In this document: positions 1 through 11,300 of the stretch, one piece after another
How positions within the stretch are numbered: the stretch's first letter is position 1
Layout: each line of letters begins with the position of its first letter
Assembly (NCBI GenBank): GCA_947095535.1
Contig: OX352773.1
Coordinates: 208,650,093 to 208,714,092 of the forward strand
DNA: 64,000 nucleotides
Origin: Poecilobothrus nobilitatus
Taxonomy: Eukaryota; Arthropoda; Insecta; Diptera; Dolichopodidae
Direction: 5' to 3'
Translations under genes and position numbers: made by a program
The notes under the pieces: model-generated
What the model was told of the DNA's origin: nothing
What the model saw: only the letters and a program-made list of their open reading frames with translations
Database searches by the model: none

Positions 1-463
1 TCTATTATGTTAACAATATAATTTGTAATTTTTACAATATTGTATTTAAGTTTAAAAAATTAAATTTAAAGTTAGTTTAAAGGCGCAAAAGATAATTTTA
101 AACATTTTTTTTACAATGTGAAACTTATTATAAGAAAAGCCTAATGTTAGGATAACTATCGGGTATCTACTATCAATTGTATAAAAAAGTGCAAAATTTT
201 GCAAGACTATGCAAAACCTAAATCCTATTGCATATTTGTGCAAGACCATTGCAAAGTTTATTTATGTATTTTTTGTAAGCGCTATATTAGATAAAAATTT
301 AAAAAATGCGTAAAAAAAGTGGAAAAAAAATTATTTCTGATTATTTATTAAGTCAAGCATATGAAGATATACAAATATCTGAAATTTTTGGTAAGTATAT
401 TAAATTTTTATGTAAACAAAACAAGCACATCAACGATATTTGACAGTTCAATAAAAATTCATG

Positions 464-548
464 TTAGGGTTGTTCACGAGTTGGTGCAAATATGTGCTAA
501 TGGGCAAAAAAAATTTGCACTTTTGCACCAACTCGTGAATACCCTTAA
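464..548. repeat. Short MITE-like inverted-repeat hairpin
   Basis: The left arm (464-497) contains GTTCACGAGTTGGTGCAAA. The right arm (517-548) is its near-exact reverse complement, containing TTTGCACCAACTCGTGAA. Both arms end in TTAGGGT/ACCCTTA-like sequence, and the loop is about 19 nt. Near-perfect arms in otherwise drifting AT-rich DNA indicate a recent or constrained insertion. The size fits a very small MITE or a transposon-end remnant. The neighbouring 190-255 stretch also repeats TTGCA-type words and may be an older relative. Family unknown. Confidence 0.6.
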
Positions 549-1336
549 AGATTTTAAAATTCAAGAGATAATATCTCTTAAAATTGGACTAGTTTTGCAA
601 CAAAATTCATAATTATAATTTAGTTCCCAATTTTTATCGTTTGGGACTATGATGGAAGGTATACATAGAAATAGTTCAAAATGTTGGAAAATTGCATGTA
701 ACAATAAATTTAAATACCAAATTGTAAAGACTTGTGTTTAGATTTATAACTTTTTTGTCGTGTCGCGTTTTCAGTTGGTTTTCTAGATTGAAAAGACAAG
801 ACACATTAACTTTGTATATATAGAACTTTAGGTTATAGTCGTTTAGCTGTAAGGTATTTTCCTATTTAAGGAAATTGTAACTCTGTACCGGGGTAGGCCT
901 TTTTTTGTATATAAAACCTTTATTATACAAAATTAATTGCTTTATGACCTTTATCTATTGTCAATTTCATTTTATTATAAAAAAGCCAATCTTTTGAATT
1001 TTATAAAAATGCTATTTAGTTAAGAAAATCGTTAAAATATTATCTGTGTACTTTAATTCTGCATGCCACAGATTAAAAATTCAATTTAAATTTTTAACTC
1101 CTTATAGCTTTTATACTGTGCAACTTCTGTGCGCAGCGCTGTGTTTCTAACGTAACTTCTAATTATTTTCAAAGTTCGGACTCTGCTTAAAATTACTTGT
1201 CGTATTAATTTTTTGGTTTAAATCGTTTCAAAAATAAAATTACGATTCGTTTTACAAAGTCTCAAACATTTTCTACCTTTTAAAGTTTTTCAAATTTAAA
1301 TGATAATCGTATAATAATAATGGTAAATAATAACTA

Positions 1337-1420
1337 TACTCTACTACTTAGGGCACATATTTTTAAACTTTGGCAGGGTACTCTACTACTTAGAGCACAT
1401 ATTTTTAAACTTTGGCAGGG
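1337..1420. repeat. Perfectly abutting 42-bp tandem duplication
   Basis: Two adjacent 42-bp units (1337-1378 and 1379-1420), each starting TACTCTACTACTTAG and ending CTTTGGCAGGG, differ at a single base (GGG versus GAG after CTTA). This looks like a recent local duplication of unique sequence rather than a microsatellite. A third partial repetition may begin with TACT at 1421. No function is apparent. Confidence 0.85.
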
Positions 1421-2217
1421 TACTTTAACAGGAGGATTTAAAGGAATTTCTAGAAGTTTTTGAAATAAAAATATTTATATGTATTGCGTTTTTTGTTCGA
1501 AGCTTTGGTAAACTTTAAAATCTTAATTGAAGCAGTTAAACAAAATTGGTAAATTTTTGGAAATTTCATAATTGGTATATTCTTTAGAAATGTTTGTATT
1601 ATAAAAGAATGAAATAATCAAAAATTAAAATGTTCCAAATTATAAATCTACAAATTGCCGTCAAGTTCTTCTAAATGAATACAAAGTTTTTAAAAAATTA
1701 CTACGGAAAAAACATTTAATTACTACAAACTAAACTTTAGTCAACTAAAAACATTACAATAATAGGCTTATAGAAACCTTTAATGAACCTTAAATGAAAT
1801 AAAGTTACAAAAGCGAATTAAAGGGATTTCGAGTTATATATTATAGAAAGGTAAATAACATTTCATAATAAATTTTATAACATCAATATGTCATTATTAT
1901 ACTCAAGAGACAAATAATATAAAAGAAGTAAATTAAAAAAAAAAACAAATGAAAAAACGAAAATGCCACGTAAATTTTTTTTAAGACTCTAATGCAATAA
2001 AGTAAAGTTTAATTTCTTGTATTAATATGCTGCACAAAATATTAAATTAATTTATTACTAAGATATTAAAAAAAAGATGCACTATAAAGAACGTAAACTT
2101 GTGTGGTAAATATATATATATATATATTGCATAATATGTATTATAATAATACTTATTTCTATTATTGTTATTATCATATAAAAATTGCATTCTACTTTAA
2201 TTAATTAAATAAAAACA

Positions 2218-2225
<8 letters not shown>

Positions 2226-2248
<23 letters not shown>

Positions 2249-2250
2249 TG
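2226..2250. repeat. TA dinucleotide microsatellite
   Basis: An uninterrupted AT/TA run lies about 125 bp downstream of the acetyltransferase stop codon. A similar run lies at about 2110-2128. Such runs occur throughout the window (for example around 22580-22740 and 25930-25985) and are probably background. Confidence 0.8.
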
Positions 2251-2374
2251 TATAAATATTCATTTTTATTATTTTATTATTTAATAAATAATATATCCGT
2301 ATTTGATTTAATTTATAAAAGAGAATTATATATTTTTTATTTTCTATATTATATATTTCTTTTGGTTTTTTAAA

Positions 2375-5300
2375 TTATTGTTGATTAATAATTTGATCGA
2401 TTGCTTTATAATCCAAACGATAAAAATTCCATTGTTCCAATTTAGTTAAATTAATTGCACCCATTTTTTCATAAAATTCTCTTGATGGATTCCATTCTAA
2501 TACATGAAAATCTACTCTTAAACATCCATAATTTTTGGCATTTCTACAAATTTCTTTTAATAATAAACGTCCAATACCTTTTTTACGATATTCCGGTCTC
2601 ACATATATATCTTCAATAAAATAACTTTTACCTTGCCATGTTGAATAAGAGAAGAAACATAATGCATAACCAATTGGTAATCTATAGAAAAATACATAAG
2701 AAATAATAATAAATAATATATAATAATATTTTAAGATTTAATTAATAATTTGTTTTAGGATTATTAATATTAAATATTTATAATGAAAGATTTTATTTTT
2801 TACATTAAATTAACTTAATATATTTATTTAAATAGTTTTTTATCTTTTATTGCGTCTTAAATTCTAAAAGAACACAATAAGAGGTATCAATGAATCAATT
2901 AATATGCATATAGGTTAGTTAGAAGGATAATTAATCTTTAAGAATACATATTTGTTGGTATTTTAAAGGATATTCATTGTTTCCTTAACTTCCATTTCCT
3001 AATTAAATCCGCATCCGTGTCATATCCTTTCCTATTTCTACTCATTAAACAAGATACAGTGTGAGTAGTTTAAGGTTTCATCCCATTATATTGACTAAAT
3101 GGGGGATTTAGGTTTATTCAGTAAAAATCTGTCACTACCAAGAAAATATTCGTGATTTGTGCATTCCCCACCGCCCCCTGAGGGGAAAAATAAGCCTTAT
3201 ATACAAAAGAAAGTTACAGAAAGTGAATAGCACTGACTTTAAGCAGACTATGTAATTGAAGTATGTAATTTGAAAAATAAGATATTTTTAATTTAAATAA
3301 CTTTTTATTTAATATTTTACTGTGATATAATTACCAGTATGGATAACGTATAATAAATCTCTATTTATAATATGTAATAAATTAGTTAAATAATATAAGT
3401 ACATATATATATTTAATATCGTCAAATATAGCAACAATACAAACAATAAATAGCAAATAATCACAATTAATTTTAATATACTCATATTATATTATTAAAA
3501 TTTTTAAGAAAGAAAGTAAAGAAAGAGTATACACTTTCAGAAGATGGATAAATTGAAAAATCAAAAGACATAAAAAAATTAACAAGATCTACTTACTGAA
3601 CAAGAAATATGGTAAGGATAACAAAAAACGAATTATCTATTTATACTAACTTATAATGTAATTAAAAACTTACATCTGTTACATTTTAGTTAATAAAAAT
3701 TAAAATAAACAATTTGTCTAAAAAAGTTCAAAATAAATCCCATCAGAAAAATGTCAGTAATTAATTATTATACAAAGATCACTCAAAAGAACTTTAGTGG
3801 AAAATTTTATTTTTTCCTTTTAAACATACATAGATATATGTGCATATGTAAAATGTCACTAAAAATTTTTTTACTTAATTTTAGAAAAATAATAACATTT
3901 CAATATAATATAGAAGAATAAAATAAAAACTGAAAAATTGATCCATGAATATTATAGTTTCTCTGGAAACTATATCTGTAATCTGTAGTAAAAGAAAATC
4001 TAAAATGAATATGAAGTTGGAATTTTAAGAACATCTATATAAGAATCCAATATATTTTTTAAGTTTATTTTATTGTATTACATTCAATTTTTATTCTTCT
4101 ATTAATTAGTTACTATTAATAATATTTAAAAAATTTATGTATGTATACATGTAACATGTAAAATAACATGTTCATGTATTGCAATAAGTCGAGAACAAAA
4201 TTAAAGGAATTATGGAACTGATCGTAAAAGATTTGGTTATTTAAAAAAAAAAAAAAAAAAAAATAAAATTTGTCAAAAATAATTATAAATAACCAATATA
4301 ATTAATCAAAAAAATCTTTTATAGACAAAACAGAATTGTAAAGCCTTGGCAACAACAAAAAAAAAAAAATCATTTTTGTTTTTCACAAAAAATTTATAAT
4401 AAACGACAAGATGAAAAACAGTTTAACATTTTTTATTCTGGTTTGTAATATTTTATATTAATTTTTAAATAATATTTTTTCTTTATATAAATATGTATAT
4501 TTCTTTTTTTTTTTTAATATAATTAAGTTAAATTAACAATAAATAAATTAATAAATTTTGCCATTATTTTTATAAATAGTAAATAAATTAAGAAAAAATA
4601 ATGGCCTTCTTAAATTTAAATTAAATAATTATTAATAATAGTAATAAATAAAATAATAAATTATTAATATAGGATCAAATTTGTAGATATTAAAATTATA
4701 GTTAATATATATAATAAGTTAAATACATATTATATATGGTGAAGTATTAAAGTTAAATATTACATATTGAAATTCCTTTAAATTAAATTAAATTAAATAT
4801 TAAAAAAAAAACAGTTAACAAAAGGATTAAATATAAAAAAAAAATTGAAATTAGTTAAAGTCAAAATTATTATTGTAAAGTTTTTATAATAATTTCCTAT
4901 TCATAGACTTCCTATTTTCCTTCCCATACATCATATTTCTTAAGATGTATAATGACAGGATATAGGCATAGAAATATGAATAGAAAATAAATACTGTTGT
5001 AAAGAATATGGTATAATACCAGATATTAAAAAAAAAACATTTTTTTTTTTTAAATTCAGTATAAAAATAAAATATTTTTTAAAAAAGTACAAAATTGAAT
5101 TTTCTACTCTAGTTTTTTCCTATTATTATTAATATTATTCTTATTATTATTATTAAACGATGTATTATAACAAATTAAGAATACAATTACTAATTATTAA
5201 AAACAAAAAAAAAAATTAATATTTTTTAACATGGTGATTCCATTTCAAAATTAATTAATTTTAATAGATTATTACGATCATTTTCATTTTCTATACCATA

Positions 5301-8300
5301 TTTTATTAAATCAGAATTATTTAAATTCATAAAAGAATCATATGTTATATTTTTTTTTTGAAAATTTTTTATATATTTTTGTAAACCCATACCAATCAAT
5401 ACTGATGATACTGTTATACATTTATTAAGGCTTGTTTTTGGTGTTAACTGTAATTCATTTAAATTAAATGAATCATTAATATTTTCATCAATATCATTAT
5501 TAATATTTGTATTAATATAATTATCATTAATATCTAATTCAAAACTAATTGCATCATAATAAATTGATTGTTCTGTAATATCAGATGGTGTTGATGTAAA
5601 TTTTAATGATTTTGATGAAAATGGTGATTTTTTCTAAAAAGAAAAAAAAAAAAATTTTTTAATTTTTTTTATAAATTAATATTTAATTTATTTTAAATTT
5701 AATATTTACCATATTATTACTATGATATTTAATAGAATTATTTAAATTATTTAATGAATTATTGTTATCATTAGGATAACCAATTGTTCGACGAATTTTT
5801 GTTTTTTTAGGCGGTAACATTAATGATGATATTGATGAATTTTTCATATCATTAAATTTATCATCCATAAATGATGGTGATGCAAAAATAATTGAATCTT
5901 CAAAAAATGTACTATTTATATAAGATACATTACATAGTGATGAATTATTATTATTATTATTTGAATCATTTTGCATAGATGTAATACTTGTATTATTAAT
6001 TGATTTAATTGAATTATTTTTAATTGGTGATACTTCTGGTGATAATAATGTTTGATTTAAATTACATGGTGTAAATGAACGACGATTTTTATTTTGTTGT
6101 TGAATTTTTGTTGGTGTTTTAATTTTTTGAAATGGTAATGAATTATTATGATTGCTTAAATTTTTTAATTTTTTATTATGATAATTTATATTTGTTAAAT
6201 TTTTTTCATTTAATTTTAATTCTGGTGTTTGCAATGCTCGTAATGATGTTGAACGATTAGAATCCTTTTCTTTGGATTTATCTATATATATATATATTTA
6301 AAATAAAATATTTTATTAATTTTTATTTTATTTTTATTTAGAATATTATTTATAAATAATATACTTACTCATTATTTTAATTTGATTGAAAATATATATA
6401 TATATAAAAATTAAATTTAAATAAATTATAAAAAAATTTTAATAAGAGACACTTAAATAAAATTATATGAACTTAACACTTCGGTACTTTTAAATAAACT
6501 AAAATAAGGTAAATTTTTTGTTTTATTCTAAAAAAAATTTCTTGTTTTTTTTTTTTGTTTTCGAACTGTTAATTTATACGAAACTGTTTATTATGGCGTG
6601 GATATAAAATTTCGAATAATAAAATTTTAATTTTTAAAACTCGAGAAATTTATAATAATTTTTTCAAATTATTTTAATTAATAATATAAATTAAATTTTT
6701 TTTACTTTTAATATAAAATTAAAAGACAGTGTAATTTAAATATCCAAAAAAAAAAAAAAAATTTTTTTATTTTAGTTTAATTTTTTGTGTTTAATTCACC
6801 CAATAGATATTTTATTTAAATTAGGATTCAATTTTTAATCAGGAATGATGGATTACATATAACTCAGTTTTATTAATTTGAAATTTTTATTGAGGTATTT
6901 GTTAAAAATGATTGATTTGAATATTTGAGTCAAATTTAATTAAAACGAGGATAAGTGTGTTGCAGTAAAGTAGAGTGTGTCAACTTTGGGATTCCCGTAT
7001 TAACGTAATATATCCTGTTTCTATAAAACTTGATCATCTTTTAAAAAATTTCAGATGTTTTAGTATAAATTGTGGAGTTGTATGCCAGCTACCCGAACCT
7101 GTATATCTATATCTAGCTCGACTTCTTTAAGTTGTCACAAACGAACATAGGTTAAACCGGGTATAAAAAGGAGTATGTAATTATGTTTTGAGCGAAAACA
7201 AAGTTTCTTTTAAAAAATATTTCTTTTGCTTTATATTTAATTTAATGAAACATGGATTTTTATTTCAAAGATTGCAAATAACTGAGTATCCATTGTTAAA
7301 ATTATTTTGCTTATTTAGTAACTTAGTTAATTTAAATTTAAGTTTTTTAATAATTTATTTGAAATTGCTTTAACTTATTTATTATAATAAAACTGGGAAA
7401 TTATATAGTATATTTCTTTATGGTATGTATGGGTACACATGGTACACATTTTTAATGTTATAATATAGACTATTATTACAAGCATTGTTATTATTTTTAA
7501 TCAAAGGTTTTGTAACGGATGGGATTTGGAATTCTATAATAATATAGGACTGCAATAAATTTTTAATGATATTATGGTTAAAATTTTATTGCTTTATCTT
7601 AAACATTGTAGAAATGTTCTAAATAGACAAACGGATATAGTGAAGTGAATAAACAAATTTTTTCCAATTATTTTCTTAAAATTTGTTAAAATTGACATAC
7701 GCCGAGATTAAGATACTTTCTATAGTTTTTGCTGATGGTCGGGTTTGATATTTTATTTCTAAGCAAAAAAAAAATATTATAATACCATATTTTGAAGAAA
7801 CATAACTAAGTATATTTTTAATAGGTACATTCTTCATGATTGAAAAAAAAAATTAATTAAATTATAATACTTTTTATATCGTCTTACTTATGTACAAATA
7901 AGATTACTTATTTGAACGAAATAATGCATAGATATGGTTGTCATATCAACAATATTGTAGGTTTTAAAAAATAGTTTGGGTAAGCTGCACCCTGCATTCT
8001 ATAGCTAAGTCTATGGGGTAATGTTAAAAAGAGGAAACACTTGAAACATAATTATAAAATTCGCTACAAATATTTTTCATTTTACGAAAAATAGTTGGGC
8101 TTGGGCGAAACGAATTTCGCCGGTGGTCGATGGTCGAAATTGTGTTTATTATTTTATATATTGTTGTTTTTTTTTTTTTATTTTTAAAAAAGTAAAGATG
8201 CTAAACCAGTATAATTAAGTATTTTATTTTATTTATTTTTATACTCTAGAGACATGATATGATATATGTCGAAAAATTATGCGATTTGGTACTTTAGAGA

Positions 8301-11300
8301 AATTGAAAGAAAATAATCAAAATATGTTTGTTGTTTTGTAATAGTGAAATACTAATAAATATTTTCTATTCAAAAACTAATGTTGTTAACATACTAATCC
8401 TTAAAATGCAAATATATCTGATAAACCAAAAGATTTTTTTTATGGTAAAATTATAAGCATACATATGTATACACATATACATATGTACGTATAAATAAAA
8501 TTGATCAGTTTAAGTAAGATACTTTTTTTTCTCAATCTTCAATTCACTTTCAACATCAGAAACAAAAACACACTATATGTACATATATATGTATACTGTC
8601 AAAAAAATTTTAATGAAAGGATTAATTATATTTTAAAATTGGTTTAAAAAACATGTGCTTCTTATTTAGTTTTTATAATTATTAATCCAGTTAATATAAA
8701 ACAGATCGATTAAGTTGGAAAACTGATATGCAAATTTGATTAAAAGAAAACAAAACGAGGAAGAATACAGTTGCCTTTGTCAACTCTTAGATACCCGTAC
8801 CAACCGTTAGTATGTTCACAGCCTGTCACTCTGCTTACAATATTATTTTTTAATATTTTAGTATTTTAAAATAATTTGGGTGAATTTTATAATTTCTAGA
8901 ACTATGGGTTGTACATATATTTAAACTGTATGTTTATACATTCTTCAAAAGCAGATTTTAACCTTCCACATAACGATTATCAATGCAAAACTTTTTCAAA
9001 TATTCTATAGCACCATTTAATACTAAGCGTAAATGTATATTAAATTTACTAAGTACAAAATAGTAAATATAATTTTAAATATTATATTATATTAATGTGT
9101 ACATAGTATATTTATATTGTTATAAGTATATCGCCATACATTGCAAAATTTCTTTAAAAATATTTCCATTCATAGAATAATTTCTTATAAGTACAATAAA
9201 ATACATATATGTATGTATGTAAATACGGCGCTATATAATATACATCTATACTCTTATCATTCATTCATCAGGGACATATATGATATGTAAATAAACATGA
9301 TATTATATAAGTATGTATGTATATCAATATCATATACAGCTTACAGCTCCTAAACGGGGGGTGATACAAAAACAATTTCTGAAATGACTCATACTTATTT
9401 TCAAAGATCTAACTTCTGTCAAAATTTCAAGTTTCCAACTTAAACCGTTTAGAAGATAGAAGGGTTAAAGGATTTTGCAAAATTTTAGTTTCGAATAACG
9501 ATAAATTAAGACACCGTCTGCCACAACTATATATTTATTGTATATATACTTTTAAAGCTAATAAAAGCAGTAATCGTTTACCGTTTTCAAAATGAAGATA
9601 TACCTTATACAACTTGTACTATAAAAATTTAAATATAGAGCTTTTTTGAACCTTTGGGGAGCTGTAGCTCCGTAACGGGTGGGGCTACAAAAAAAAGTTA
9701 TTAAAAATAAATTAATATTTTTGTGAGATCTATCAGCAGTTAAAATTTCATAGCTCTATTTCAAAAAAAATGTCGGGATCTAAAAGTTAGGTATTCGAGA
9801 GCTACTCTAAGTTTTGGTCCAAACTCAACCAAAAAAAATAGGGAACCTTCAAATTACTCCCAGAATATTTTGTGTAAATTTCAAGATTCTAGCTTTCTTA
9901 GTTTTTGAGTTAGCGTGCTGACGGACGGACGGACGGACGGACGGACATGGCTCAATCGTCTTAGAATTTTTTTCTGATCCGATCCATACCTTTGAAGGTA
10001 TATCTAGCTCGCTTATTTTGAGGTGTTACAAACGGAGGAGTAATTTATTACACCAGATCCTATCGTACGGGTATAAAAAAAAACAAATTAGATAAAGTAA
10101 GAAATTTTAATTTCGCATAAAGTGTATAGTTGCATATTGATCTTTTGCAAATGTTTACATATGTATCTATAAATTCTTTTGTGTATGATTAGTCATTTTA
10201 TAAAGATACATTTTGATTATTATATAGCGTTAATAAAGAATATTAAATATATGCATGTATGTATATATATAATATTTTAACAATTTCTGTATTATGAATA
10301 CTTATGTATGTAAGTATATAATATTTATTAGGATTTTTATTCCTTTTAAAAAATCTGTCCCAAAATTATTATATGTATCATCGTTTATGTTTAAATTATA
10401 TTTATTTATAAATATAAATACTCGAATGTTTTAAAAAACAAAAAATAAAATATAATAAATAAAAATAAAATATTACCGATAAGAGAAATGTCAATAGGTT
10501 AAGCCATATTTGAATTTTTATGATCAAAACTTTTTAGTTCAGTTGAATTATTATATGTACATATGTATATATAATTATATGGGATGAAAAATATATATAG
10601 ATATATGTTCATATATATACAATATTTAAATTTACAAATATATATTTATACCATATAAATAAGCACATGGTGATGTACATATATATGTATATAAATAAAA
10701 TTAAATATTTAAATAGTAAGCAAAAACCAATAATCAAAAGTCATAAATTTTTATAGAGGGATGAGAGAAAATGCAAACAACAAACACTTTATAAAAATAT
10801 CAGTGGTTAAATTGTAATGGACGATGATCATTTTACACTTATGTTATTTCTTTTTTTTTTCAATATTTAAATTTTTTGTTTTGTTAATGACTTTTATAGT
10901 TTTTGTTTTTCTTGTTGATCATTACAGATCAGAGCCGGAGATATAATTTATGATATTATTAAATATATAGTAGTTTTTTTTTTTGAAAGTGCTGTTCAAA
11001 TGATAAGATAAGATTAGATTTAAATGTCACTATAATAAGTAAAATTTAAGGATTAAAAAAAAATGAATAAACATTAATGAAAGTGTTTTTTTTTTCTTTT
11101 CCAAGTTCGTTTTAAAAATATATTTTTAATTTATTATAGTCTAGGTCAATTTTTTAGCCTAAAAAATATACATACATATACGTATATTATATAAGTATGT
11201 ATATATAGAGTTTTTTAAGCTTTAATGTCTATATATGTATATCAAAATAAATTTTGAATTGTTTTTTCTTTTGTTTTTAAAATTATTTTAATTACTGTAT

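Larger units (their letters stand above)
1..2374. other. AT-rich non-coding DNA downstream of the acetyltransferase gene
   Basis: No convincing coding exon on either strand. Open frames here are short, lack splice partners and have no recognisable domains. The stretch contains a MITE-like hairpin (464-548), a 42-bp tandem duplication (1337-1420) and TA microsatellites (about 2110-2128 and 2226-2250). The 3' UTR of the minus-strand acetyltransferase should run from 2374 downwards. AATAAA-like hexamers on the minus strand near 2265-2280 are candidate polyadenylation signals, but AT bias makes them weak evidence. Confidence 0.6.

Noticed and set aside
361..612. 83-codon plus-strand open frame
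   Set aside because: It runs straight through the MITE-like hairpin at 464-548, has no domain, and its composition follows the local AT bias.
2375..2602. 75-aa acetyltransferase as a complete stand-alone protein
   Set aside because: It is only the C-terminal part. The exon extends to 2681 and joins in phase to three upstream exons at 12699-13574.
5683..6234. 183-aa frame read as a single-exon gene ending KFKIN
   Set aside because: The end is intron read-through past the donor ATG|GTAAAT at 5710/5709, and the start is not an ATG. The spliced model with exons at 6372-6369 and 5633-5226 explains both.
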